From: Stereum hirsutum FP-91666 SS1
Taxonomy: Eukaryota > Basidiomycota > Agaricomycetes > Russulales > Stereaceae
Length of the DNA: 64,000 nt
Reading direction: 5' to 3'
Assembly: GCF_000264905.1 (NCBI RefSeq)
Contig: NW_006763131.1
Location: 3,118,708-3,182,707, forward strand
Shown piece by piece: positions 1 through 10,296 of the stretch. The notes under the pieces are model-generated. The model was given only the letters and a program-made list of their open reading frames with translations, was not told the DNA's origin and did not search any database. The translations under genes and the position numbers were made by a program. Numbering within the stretch: the stretch's first letter is position 1; the number at the start of each line of letters is the position of its first letter.

Positions 1-1623
1 GCCGCTCAGTTCCAGCCTTCAACGTTAGTTTCTCCAGTGCGTTCAGAACATCGTCGCCACCGACTAACTTTCCGAATACCGTATGCTTGTTGTCCAAGTG
101 TGGTGTAGCTCGGAAAGTAAGATAGAACTGAGAACTGGGTGCTCGCTTTCAGCATTGAAACGACATGCGATTGTGGCGGAACTACTGACCCGTTCGTGCT
201 AGCACCCTTGTTGGCCATCGCTAGCGTGCCCCGGCTGTCATGCTTCGCAGCTCCCTTGAGGTCATATTCATCACGGAAAGGAGTCCCCCAGTATGATTGT
301 CCTCCAGAGCCAGTGCCTGCTGGATCGCCTGTTTGAATCTGGACAGAGCAATGAGCATGAGGTAGGGTGAGCAATGAGATGGCAACTTACCATGAATCCG
401 GGGACTAGGCGGTGAAATAGGCAATTATTATATTTTCCCTCTCGTGCAAGCATGAGGAAGTTGTAGCATGTTTTTGGGGCCTTATACGGGTGTCAATTGT
501 TGCTGTCAGGATGAGGTGATGATAGAAACGTACTTTCTCGCAGAAAAGTTCCAGGTTCAGACTCCCTCCAAGACTAGTGACGACGCGAACGTACGCTCGA
601 CGTTTGCCTATATCCTTCTCTTTCCCCTTTCCCTTTGCAGGCTTTGAGACATCGTCAAACATGAGTTCCTCTTCGTCCCATACGAGTTTGGCAGCTTGTG
701 CATTTGGGTCTACCGAAGTAGACGTGAATGAAGCGCCCTGTTGCCCAGATGAGTAAGGAGAGATGTTCCCTGTAAAATAACTTGTATGAGTGGAATGAAG
801 TAAGAGAGGCACAAGAGGAAGTGCGGACAAGGTACAGCCTCTTTCTGAACAGCTGCAACTGGGCCAGCTTTCGCCACAGCAGTCTTTTCCTTGTCAGTCT
901 TCGAAGTTGAGGCCGCCTTGGCGTTGGAAACTGAGACCGTTGGCATTCCATGAGGGTTCTGAAGCGTGATGACATCCTCTCTATGCACATTCGCCCATGT
1001 TAGAACTATGCCGCAGAGATCAGAACGAGGATGAGGTCGACGCACTTTTTGAAACGCACGTCATTCACTAGGTCTTTCCCTCCCTTGATACTTTCCGCGA
1101 GGAAGACATTGCCAGTGGATGCGATAGCCACTATGTGCGAGTGTTCGCTGAAAGGTTTGAAGGTTATGGGGTCGTGGTATTCACCGGAGGCTTTGCGGGA
1201 GTAGTGGAGGGTTATGAGGTCAGAGGGTTTCAGAGGCTCCTTTGTGACGGGATTCGTGTTATCGTGTTGTCTAGGAGGTTATCAGTCCAAAGGTTCGAGG
1301 TATGGAGGGCAAGTTGTACGCACTTTAGCCATGGAATGATGTTCGTCAGTTCAAACACGTTGCCTGTTCCATCATCATTTCTGGCGCATACTGGGTGGTT
1401 GAATGGCTGGAAGGAAAGTGAACAACAGTCGAAAGGTGTCAGTGCTCCGCGACTGGGGCCTTCCTGCTTCCTGTCGTATACTCCGTTAGAACACAGGCAG
1501 AAAGTGAAGAAGAGTGAACCCCACGAACGCTCTGAATCCTCCAGAGGAAGCAGTATGTTGCCCAAACATCCCTGAGTGCTCTGCATGAGTGACATAGAGC
1601 TTGTTGGAGTTTCCGTGGCCCAT
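1..1623 (-). CDS. U-box cyclophilin PPIL2-type peptidyl-prolyl isomerase, 3' end outside window
   Basis: Homolog of PPIL2/Cyp60, a nuclear spliceosome-associated protein joining a U-box ubiquitin-ligase fold to a cyclophilin domain. The start at 1623 opens with [20 protein letters not shown], the usual family N-terminus. Next come the U-box segment around 1230-1410 ([19 protein letters not shown], then an NIIPWLK helix) and a linker with [20 protein letters not shown]. The cyclophilin domain starts near 600 with [20 protein letters not shown] and continues through [33 protein letters not shown] and [12 protein letters not shown]. The catalytic Arg is visible. If the intron near 195-140 uses its GTCAGT donor, the NGSQF motif is kept with Tyr after QF. 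The cyclophilin A Trp121 position is His, which is known to vary in this family. At least six short introns are needed. The reading frame is still open at base 1, so only a short C-terminal part is missing. Confidence 0.9.
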
Positions 1624-1905
1624 TGCCTATGCCGTGTATATGAAGGTTTGAAACAGCAGTGTGGGTCGTGGTAAGTTATGTGTTGAGTTGAGTGGTGGCG
1701 CAGAGGCAAGAGTTGAAGCGCCGCCGGTCCAGACGTTGCTCTTCTCCAACCAGTCGAGTATTTATTCATCTTTTCCGTCGGTTTTGCTCGCAGAGTACGT
1801 CTAAGACTCTTAGAGGTCTGTACACTGCCCACGCTGTAATCTTCCTTCAAATCGTCTCTATCATATTCTAAAAGTCTGGATTCCTCTTAGGCAAATTCCC
1901 CTCGC
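1624..1905. promoter_or_regulatory. Divergent intergenic region, PPIL2 / PPR gene
   Basis: These 282 bases separate two divergent start codons and must hold both promoters. No clear TATA box or repeat was seen. Confidence 0.5.
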
Positions 1906-4608
1906 ATGCTCACTCGTTATGCCATACCTGCTTCCCCCACAGGCCTACTTTTCGATTTCCTCGCACCAAATGCTGTTCTTCGAAGGCCCATCAGCTATCA
2001 ACCCGAACAAAACTCTAACACGGCGACCAAGAGGCGGGGTACACCGACGTCCTCTCCAAAGCCTGCTCTGTCTACACACACCTCTCCTGCACTCATAGCA
2101 TCACACGGGCTGCCCTCGAGACCCTCTAATGTCACCGCCTTCCATGTCCCTCAACCACTCAGCGATGTGTCTTCTTCAACCTCCGAGTCCAGCATTCAAC
2201 AGCGAACGCGGGTGGCACACAACACATCTCCCGGTGCTCTTCAGACACCATGGCATTCCCCTACCATACCCATCTCTCACCAAGCTCGCGAGCCGCTTAC
2301 AATTCGTCCAGAAACGAGGCCAAAATCTACTTTCAGACCAATCTCGTCACCATCCCCAAGGTCGCCACTGACGTTTGCCTTGTCCGCATTTGCTTATAAA
2401 GCCTCATATCACCCCATCCTGATTCCTCAGAGGTCCTATTCTAACCCACGGAAGACTCTTTCTCAGAAGTATCCTACACCATCTCGACGACCAAATACGC
2501 CTCCGACACCTCCACGCTTCGTCACACCAGCGAAGGCTGTCAACTCTGGTTTCGGTGACCCCAATCCAGAAGCCGGTGGCCCCAGCGTTGTCGTCTCTCC
2601 AAGTAATCAGGCTCATGCCTTTCACGCCGAAGTACAGGGTCTTCAAGATGCCCTATGGCAAAAGGACGTCGCTTCCGCTTCGTCTAGTTGGGCATCGTTG
2701 GAAGCCTCCAAGCGACTTCACCTTCTGGGACCGGCAGAACTCGAACGATGCTCCAGACTTATCTCAACCGTCGTTCCCTCCGATACGTCCAAATCCCTAG
2801 AAGACCACGACCGTACAGCTCTGGAAAACATTGCGGTCTATGCTGCTACGGGACGCGCTACCTATGCTCTTCGTACATTCTTCATGTATCACCTCCAGCG
2901 AGACGATTCCGAGGCTATTCTATCCCTTTACGATCGATTCTTGACGAGCGTCCGGACGCGACACGCCATAACGAACGAAGTTTTGGAGGAGCAGGAAGAA
3001 CTAGACGATGAAGATACCGCTTTGGCATCGACGTCATCCCCGAGCTCTTCCCCACAGATCATGTACTCAGAATTCCTCATATTCGCCATCGCCGCACACG
3101 CTCTTCGCAACGACATGCCGGCTGCTGCTCAGACCGTCCTACAGTCTCCTTTCCGACTCCCCTACCGGACCGCCCTTAGCCTCATCCGCACCTTCAAAAA
3201 GCAAGATAAATTCGTACATTTCTTCGAACAAGCTAGATTGGCCGGACTCGTCGCCCATCCTCCCGCTCTGATGAGCCACGTATCTAAATCCGTCACCGCT
3301 AAGGCTGTCGCCCATCTCGAGAGAGTCTACAACGGCATCATCGCAGGCCTCGCGGACGATCCACCATGGCTATCCGCGTCGACTACCGCAGACCCTGCTC
3401 TTCCCGTTGTTGTTGAGTCGATCTGGATGGCATTTCTGAAAGCTTTCTTGGAGTTGGGTCGGATTGACTGGGCGGAACAGCTATGGAATGACATGACCAA
3501 GGCTGGGATCCGGCCTTCGGTCGCTGTGTGGAATGTCCTCCTCCAGGGTATCGGATCCACTCGTGACTGCTCGCGCGTCATGCAGTTGTGGGATATTATG
3601 TGCTCGCAGGACGTGCAACCCGATGGATGGACGTACCAGGCGGTCGTCATTACCCTCATGAGGAACGGAAGGATGCCCGAGGCTGAAGAGAAGTTTAAGG
3701 AGTTCCACAAGGAGGCCGCTAAGAAGAAGGAGCTGTTGTCAGACACGACGGCGGTCGAGTCGTTATATAACGCGATGATTTCCGGATACCTGTTCAACAA
3801 ACGCGAGACCGAGGCCGACGAGCTTTTCGAGAAGATGAAGGCGGAAGGACCGTCGCCATCTATAGTCACGTACAACACTTTCATGTCTCATCATCAACGG
3901 CTGGGAAACTTCAAGGCCATTTCCTCGACGCTGCAGGCTATCAGAGCAGCCGGTCTGAAGGGCGATCCGCACACGTTCTCTGCCCTGCTCATGGCGTTGC
4001 TCCAGATTGTCCCTCACACAGAAGCCGTCACACGGACTAGGCGAATCATGCAGGCGCAGGGGGTAAGGCCCGACGCCATCATCTACTCGACGGTGATCAG
4101 CCACCTGCTCCGTGAACGCGAGCCTCAAAACCTCAAGGCCGCGATGGACTTACTCGCCCAGATGGAGGCGGACGGGGATCCCGAACTGCATCCTACCGCG
4201 GGAACTTACACTACCGTCCTGCTTGCCATCCACCGTTGGGAAGGACTCGCTGAAAACCTCGTAACGGACTACACGGACTACCTCACTCGGCGCATGCGAG
4301 CGAGGAAGATGCCGATGAACCAGGCGGCCTATAACGCGCTCATCAAGGCCTGTCTCGCGAACCGCGAGTCGACAGGTATCCGGAGCGCACTTCGATACTA
4401 TCGGGAGATGGTGACGAAGAGGGTGGAATTGACGCAGGATACGTGGTATATACTGATACACGGGTTACTGTTCAGGAAGGAGATCGGGCTGGCGAACCAG
4501 TTGGTGGATGAGTTGGAGGCGTCGGGGTTCAAGGTTAAGGGTTCGCTGGCGAGCATGGTGGCGTCGGCGAGGGCGCAGGCAATGGCTGAACGGAATACAT
4601 ATTATTGA
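1906..4608 (+). CDS. Mitochondrial pentatricopeptide repeat protein
   Basis: Single-exon 900-residue protein. PPR proteins bind organellar RNA and act in processing, stability or translation. The first 200 residues are rich in Ser, Pro, Arg and Thr and poor in acids, as in a long mitochondrial targeting and linker region. From about residue 500 to 890 the chain is made of paired helices of about 35 residues. Clear PPR units include VWNVLLQGIGS...QPDGWTYQAVV, SLYNAMISGYL...SPSIVTYNTFM, AYNALIKACLANRE and WYILIHGLLFRK. The intermediate motifs VRPDAIIYSTVISHLL and TYTTVLLAIHRW also fit. No C-terminal DYW, SMR or nuclease domain is visible. The gene converges on MIM2, with only 47 bases between stop codons. 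The RNA target cannot be told from sequence. Confidence 0.9.
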   Translation: MLTRYAIPASPTGLLFDFLAPNAVLRRPISYQPEQNSNTATKRRGTPTSSPKPALSTHTSPALIASHGLPSRPSNVTAFHVPQPLSDVSSSTSESSIQQRTRVAHNTSPGALQTPWHSPTIPISHQAREPLTIRPETRPKSTFRPISSPSPRSPLTFALSAFAYKASYHPILIPQRSYSNPRKTLSQKYPTPSRRPNTPPTPPRFVTPAKAVNSGFGDPNPEAGGPSVVVSPSNQAHAFHAEVQGLQDALWQKDVASASSSWASLEASKRLHLLGPAELERCSRLISTVVPSDTSKSLEDHDRTALENIAVYAATGRATYALRTFFMYHLQRDDSEAILSLYDRFLTSVRTRHAITNEVLEEQEELDDEDTALASTSSPSSSPQIMYSEFLIFAIAAHALRNDMPAAAQTVLQSPFRLPYRTALSLIRTFKKQDKFVHFFEQARLAGLVAHPPALMSHVSKSVTAKAVAHLERVYNGIIAGLADDPPWLSASTTADPALPVVVESIWMAFLKAFLELGRIDWAEQLWNDMTKAGIRPSVAVWNVLLQGIGSTRDCSRVMQLWDIMCSQDVQPDGWTYQAVVITLMRNGRMPEAEEKFKEFHKEAAKKKELLSDTTAVESLYNAMISGYLFNKRETEADELFEKMKAEGPSPSIVTYNTFMSHHQRLGNFKAISSTLQAIRAAGLKGDPHTFSALLMALLQIVPHTEAVTRTRRIMQAQGVRPDAIIYSTVISHLLREREPQNLKAAMDLLAQMEADGDPELHPTAGTYTTVLLAIHRWEGLAENLVTDYTDYLTRRMRARKMPMNQAAYNALIKACLANRESTGIRSALRYYREMVTKRVELTQDTWYILIHGLLFRKEIGLANQLVDELEASGFKVKGSLASMVASARAQAMAERNTYY

Positions 4609-4655
4609 ATATAATTGGTTCAATGTCTCGTAGCGTATGCGGTACAGACCGACTG

Positions 4656-4966
4656 TCATGAGAAAGCTAGATGTCGTTCTCCCACAAAGAAGGATTTCCC
4701 GAGACCGAAACGGAGATAGCGAGCATACGCTGAATAATAGCATGAGTTGTGAGCAATACGGACAAGAAGAAAGCGAGCTCACCCCAGTAACTCCAACGCC
4801 TGCCTAACCACTTTCCGAAATAGGGCATAAGGACGATGGAAACGAGTTGGGTGAGTTGTGCAAGACTCTCCTCCCACTCCTGCTGGGCTAGCTGGTACTC
4901 ATCGTCCGAGTCGAGGGAGTCGTCTGAGGAAGCGGTCGAGTCGAGGGAGATGACTGAACGAGCCAT
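4656..4966 (-). CDS. MIM2: Mitochondrial outer-membrane import subunit MIM2
   Basis: Small 85-residue protein in two exons (4966-4783 and 4729-4656) split by a 53-base GT-AG intron. MIM2 works with MIM1 to insert alpha-helical proteins into the mitochondrial outer membrane. Known members are small (about 90 residues in yeast), so the length fits. Residues 1-35 are acidic and Ser-rich and end in QQEWEESLAQLTQLV. A hydrophobic helix follows (VSIVLMPYFGKWLGRRW), then an aromatic segment SYWAYARYLRFGLGKSFF. The EWEESL, MPYFGKWLGRR and YW...ARY pattern is the family signature. The intron sits inside the conserved aromatic segment, so a simple ORF scan would miss the C-terminus. Together with the neighbouring PPR gene this makes two mitochondrial genes tail to tail. 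Confidence 0.82.
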
Positions 4967-5173
4967 GGTTGTTCGACTGTGGCCCTGCTGACGACTCGCA
5001 AACAGCACGGAACGCGCGCGGTCGGCACGGGCCGACGGGGATCATAGCAATTGGAATTGGCTCCGACGACGTCGTTCGCGGAGTGCGACCGACAGCGCCT
5101 GCAAGTTCCCCACCACCGTCACGCCCTCGCTCGCCATCGCTTTCAACGACGCCGAGCACGTCGCCCATGCGCC
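4967..5173. promoter_or_regulatory. Shared promoter region, MIM2 / sugar transporter
   Basis: The 207 bases between divergent starts are GC-rich and hold the promoters of both genes. No TATA box is evident. An ATG at 5167, 7 bases upstream of the chosen transporter start, is in another frame. Confidence 0.4.
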
Positions 5174-7838
5174 ATGGACATACCAGTGCCCCGTCCGCCG
5201 CCATCCAACCGACGGCTAGTCGGCCAGCCCCTCCTCTACTCTATCTCCGTCTTCGCCTCTCTCGGCGTATTCTTGGTTAGTCCCTGTCACACCCACACGC
5301 CGTCGACATAGCTGACCCCCTTCCCCAGTTCGGATATGATCAAGGGTGCGCTTCTGCGCGAATTCTGCCTCTGGGCCTTTTCAGAGCCTCGTCTGACGCT
5401 ATATATCCAGTGTCATGTCCGGGATCATCACTGGTCCCCACTTTCGAACTTTCTTCAATGCTCCCGGTCCCGTACAGCGGGGGACTATGGTCGCAGTCCT
5501 CGAGATTGGTGCTTTCAGTATGTCCTTCCAACCCGTCGAGACTTGCATGCGATGTTCTTATATTCGCCATCACAGTCACCTCTCTAGCCGCCGGTCGCAT
5601 CGGCGATTCGATAGGACGAAGAGGAACACTCTTCAGTGGAGCCGTCGTCTTCGCACTGGGCGGCGCTCTTCAGACGTTCACCAACGGTTTCAACATGATG
5701 TGTGCAGGCCGTATCGTCAGTGGCTTTGGTGTCGGTTTGCTCTCGTAGGTATCCTATTCGGACTTATATCGCTCCAGCTAATCATCTTTCAGAACGATCG
5801 TGCCTATATACCAGAGTGAAATCTCGCCGCCCAATCATGTTCGTCATGTTCTCCACTCAGGTGTTCGGTTCGCTCACCCCTGTCTAGCGAGGTGCACTGG
5901 CATGCATGGAATTTACGGGCAACATCTTCGGTTATGCCTCCTCCGTGGTTTGTATCATCTGCTTACGCACCTGATATTCGGAACACAGCTGACGTCGCGA
6001 ACAGTGGATTGACTACTTTTGCTCATTCATGGACTCCGACCTCGCCTGGCGCGTACCTCTCTTTATCCAATGCATCATTGGAGCCATTCTCGCCGCCGGT
6101 TCGCTAGTCATGCCGGAGAGCCCTCGGTAGGCTTTTATCATCGCATACACGTGTAATCCGCGCACACGATTAACACAAGCCTTCCGTGATCATGTCTTCA
6201 GGTGGCTTATTGACGTTGACCGTGACGCTGAGGGAATGCAAGTTCTCGCGGACCTTCACGGGGGAGACCCAGAAGATCTTATTGCAAAAGCCGAGTATCA
6301 GGAAATCAAGGACAGAGTCCTACTTGAGGTATGCTGGTTCTCAGCTCGTACTGGACAGAGTTTGACCCTTCGTAGCGTGAATCTGGCGAAGCACGGTCGT
6401 ATACCGTTATGTGGCAAAAGTATAAGCGTCGAATATTACTGGCTATGTCTTCTCAAGCTTTCGCACAACTGGTGAGTTTCATAGTCAATGAAGCTCTGAG
6501 CTCTTTAAGCCTCATTCTTTGATACAGAACGGCATTAACGGTATGTTCCTACGACTTGGTCCGAGCAAAGCGCTGATGCCGAAGGATTGTGGCATGCAGT
6601 CATTTCCTATTATGCACGTAAGTGATGTGGAGGTCATCCAACGTGAACTGTACTAATCCTTGTTTGATGTTCTCAGCGAGTGTATTCGAAGGTGCGGAGC
6701 GAGCGAAGTGTCAGTCGTAGCTCAGCTGACCCAGCATCATCCCGCAGAGGCCGGTTGGTTAGGACGTCAGGCTATCCTGATGGCCGGTATCAACGCCATC
6801 ATATATCTTCTGAGTACAATTCCTACGTGCGTCGCTCTCAAGAGGTCATTTAGGATATGCCTTGACATACTTCCTCAGGTGGTACCTCGTTGACCGGTGG
6901 GGTCGTCGTCCAATTCTTCTGTCCGGCGCTGTCGTGGTACGTCGCGATTCTCTGCCATGTTTAATTGACTCGCACTCTAATACGATATGCAGATGGGCAC
7001 CGCGCTGTGTGCCACCGGTTGGTGGATGTATATCGACATCCCGCAGACGCCGAACGCCGTCGTGGTCTGTGTCATCATCTACAACGCGTTCTTCGGATAC
7101 AGGTATGCATTCTTACCTCTGAGCCACGAATCAAGCTAACTTTGCGTGGCAGTTGGGGTCCCCTGCCCTGGTTGTACCCTCCCGAGGTCCGTCTCTCCGC
7201 GATTATCCGTGTCAGCTCGTACTGAGAGCGCCTTCCTAGATCCTTCCCCTCACCGTGCGTGCAAAGGGGGTCAGCATTTCGACTGCCACAAATTGGGCGT
7301 TCAATTTTTTGGTGGGAGAGGCGACGCCGTACCTGCAGGAGGTCATCGAGTGGAGGCTCTACCCGATGCACGGATTTTTCTGCGCCTGCAGTTTCGTCTT
7401 GGGTGAGTGGCGTCTTGTTTTCGTGAAAATCATTCACTGACAGTCTGGACTATAGTATACTTCCGTACGTTCCTTTCCGTGTAATGCTTTGATAGATACT
7501 AACACACCAGCAGTGTATCCCGAAACCATGGGAGTACCGCTCGAAGAGATGGACGCTGTATTTGGCGAAGGTACGTATCACGTGACTGTCTTCTCAAACA
7601 CCACAAATTGATTTCCTTTTCTTTTTACACAGACGCACGCGAGGAGGAAATCGACAACCTCGAGTCCGAGCGAGCTTCCCTCGTCTCCGGCGCCATCCCT
7701 ACCAATAGCCACCTCGCGATCAACAACACCTCGTCCGGCAGGGACAGCTCGCCGTCGCAGAGAGGGTGGGTGAGCCGGCTTCTGCGCAAGGGCGACGGAC
7801 GGGCGCCGTACCAGCCGATCGCGGATGGAGAAGAATAG
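5174..7838 (+). CDS. MFS sugar transporter (hexose-transporter family)
   Basis: Twelve-TM major facilitator of the fungal sugar porter family, probably a plasma-membrane proton/sugar symporter. Translation from 5174 gives a short N-terminus, then helix 1 ending in FGYDQGVMSGIITGPHF, with two introns inside this motif. Later signatures are GRIGDSIGRRGTLFSGAVVF, IVPIYQSEISPPNH, SLVMPESPRWLIDVDRD, YLVDRWGRRPILLSG, WGPLPWLYPPE and YPETMGVPLEEMDAVFGE. These cover the duplicated R-x-G-R-R loop, the PESPRW motif after helix 6 and the PET motif after helix 12. About a dozen short introns interrupt the gene. The C-terminal tail, to the stop at 7838, is Ser-rich and cytosolic. The substrate cannot be assigned. 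The best guess is a hexose or a related polyol. Confidence 0.9.
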
Positions 7839-8630
7839 GAACTTGCGAGGTTGGATGGCGGGAAAGACGGAGACGGAGATGACGAGGGAGACGAGGGAGG
7901 AGGCGAACAGAGGCCCGGTAAAAGGCACCGTTACTCTTCTTCTTCGACTGCGTCGTCGGATGAGCGATAATTATTAATTTGTGGGCGGGAAAGGAAAGGA
8001 ACTCATTATTGCCACTAGCGAGAGAGAGAGAGTTGGATGAATTGAGTTGGCTTTTGGCCCCCCTGGAGTTGTCGTCGTTCGTGTCGCAGGTTCTCTCGTA
8101 CTACGTCTCTGTCTCATTTCCTCGCGTTCACACCTCGCAATGTAGCCTGTACTTGTTCACTGTTCTGATACGTCGCACGCAGCATCTCTAGTAGTCGACA
8201 ACCTTCATCATCTTAGCCTTCCTTGCTTTTTCATGCTAATTCCTTTTCGCCAACCCACACCACTGTCGTTGCTCGCCATTTTCGTCTTCCAGTGTTTGTT
8301 ATACCCTGTCTGCTCTTATAGCTCACTCTTTCCGTAATGCCCTCTTCTTTCGTTTTCTTTCTCGAATGCCCATTTCTCGGCCTCATCCATCGAATCATCG
8401 AATCATCCGTTTTATTTATCTTTCTCTCTCTCTCAACTTGCCCCCTTGCCCCCTTGCCCACACGGCGTTGCCCAGACATTTGTGCATCTGAGTAGCTAGC
8501 GGTACTGTACCATACCAATGTTTTTTTCCTCCCTCCAACCAACTGCAACAATCATAACGAAATGTTACAAAACATGGTCCGCCTGCCTGCTTCCTTTTGT
8601 TTGATTGATGATTCCCCGGAAAGAATTTGG
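7839..8630. other. Convergent intergenic region
   Basis: The region lies between the transporter stop and the oxidoreductase stop and contains pyrimidine-rich stretches around 8220-8460. It presumably holds two 3' untranslated regions. No coding evidence was seen. Confidence 0.5.
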
Positions 8631-10034
8631 TCACAACCCCAGCCCCAGCTGCGACACGTCCGCGCTCAATTCCCTCCCGAGCACCATCTCCGCCAAAACA
8701 AGACCCGTCCCAAGACTCAACGAAATCCCCCAAGGCCCATGTCCCGCACAAACGAACACCTTCCCTCCACCCTCCCCATCCACATCCTCGTCTAAGGCCA
8801 ACCCCGTCTCTTTCGCCCCAAGCGCACATAACACCGGAACACCCCTCGGCGTAACCGGTCTATGACAAAATCCCTTCTGAATCACCTCGAAGTCAAAGTT
8901 CGTTGCCTTCCCTTCCTCACCTTCCTCATCGAGCAATTTTTGAGCGGCCTGGAGGAGGAGCGCGAGTTCGGAGTCGATGGGATGGACGTCGGTGGCGAGA
9001 GGGGGGATGGGGACGGAGGAGGTGTTGAGGCCGGCGAGGTAGAGGTCGTAGCCGTGTCCGTGGGGTGAGGAACGGCTGAAGATTTCGGGGGAGAAGTTGA
9101 GGGAGGGATAGGTCGTGAACACGGCGTGGACGCCTTCTTCTGCTGCTGCTGTTGCTGTTTGCGCTGAGGGGGGAGAGGTCCAGTGCGGAGAGCGGAGGAC
9201 GAGGGAGTGTCCGGATAGGGGCGTTATGGGGATCGAGGTGGATGAAGTTGGGAAGAGAGTGCGGAAGAGGGAGGGAGTCCAGACGCCGGCGGTGAGGAGG
9301 AGGTGGGTAAAGGGGAGGGTGGTGGTGAGGCCGGTGGTGGAGGAGAGGATGGTGAGGCCGGTGAGGGTGGTGGGGCTGGGCGAGGTGACGAGGGCGGTGG
9401 GTGTGGCGGGGTGGTGGATTTGGATGTTGCGGGTTGTGCATTGTTTGAGGAGGAATTGACAGAGTTGGAGCGGGTCTCTAAATAATATGGCATAGGATGA
9501 ATGGGTTATTGTTGAGGGTAAGTATAAGGAAGTTGGAAAAGCCTACAGCTGAGCGGTCGACGTCCCGTCCGAGATCTTCTCGACCTTAGCTTCAACCAAC
9601 CCCCGTCCAACAGCCAACCACTTCGGCACCCCAGCCCCCTTCGCCGGTACCGCATCCCCACTCGCCGTCAACGCCCTCGTCGTCCCCTGGTGCAACCAAT
9701 CCTCGCCCCTCTCCCCCGTCGAGGACGCATGCACATCCGCTATGCTCAACCCCGTACTGGGACTATATGCCCACTGATTCGCGCCGTCGTGCGCTGCGGC
9801 GAGGGACTTGTGGAGGTCGAAGGAGAGGGCACCGAGGGAGGAGAGGGCGGGCGAGAACCAGTCGCGCGCGAGGAAACCGGCTGCTTTGCCGGAGGCGGAG
9901 GCGAAGAGGGTGGGCGAGGTGTCGACGAGGTGGATGGTGGTGTTGGGCGAGAGCTCGGAGAGGTAGTAGGCGGTTGAGAGGCCTATGATCCCTGCGCCGA
10001 GAATGACGACCGAGTTGGTTTCTGAGGAGGACAT
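8631..10034 (-). CDS. FAD-dependent oxidoreductase, D-amino-acid oxidase (DAO) family
   Basis: A 444-residue flavoenzyme in two exons (10034-9547 and 9477-8631). The N-terminal SVVILGAGIIGLSTAYYLSE is the Rossmann GxGxxG dinucleotide-binding motif. HLVDTSP follows with the acidic residue that contacts ribose. ASGKAAGFLARDW resembles the SGRNAG-type FAD contact of DAO proteins. The C-terminal VFVCAGHGPWGISLSLGTG matches the second FAD motif of the family. The middle substrate domain contains THLLLTAGVWTPSL and PITPLSGHSLVLRSPHW. The nearest named relatives are DAO-type oxidoreductases of unknown substrate such as the yeast and mammalian TDA3/FOXRED1-like group. The sequence does not identify the amine substrate. 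No signal peptide or peroxisomal C-terminal tripeptide is evident (it ends LGLGL). The start is shared head to head with the helicase gene across 262 bases. Confidence 0.85.
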
Positions 10035-10296
10035 GTTTGTGTGCTGCTAATAGAGAAGAGGATGGGGGTACTGCAGTACCCCCCGGCCATCATACTTTAA
10101 ACCATTATACTAGAGTTCATGACTCGGACGAAGGACTGCCCTGGATGAGGCAAGATCGATCCTAGAGCACACAAGTGACGGCTTGGAAGTACGTCCTGGA
10201 ACGCCGTGAGTTCGCCGTGAGCAGTGGTGGTAGGAGACGGAGAGCCGGACTCGGACTTGACCGCGAACGCGCCTTTTGCTCTTCTTTCTTTTCTAC
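10035..10296. promoter_or_regulatory. Divergent promoter region, oxidoreductase / helicase
   Basis: These 262 bases separate divergent start codons. A run of C residues occurs around 10080. No clear TATA box was seen. Confidence 0.4.

Noticed and set aside
8926..9493. Long Pro/Ser/His-rich and Gly/Arg-rich frames around the oxidoreductase
   Set aside because: They are shadows of the GC-rich flavoenzyme exon in other frames.
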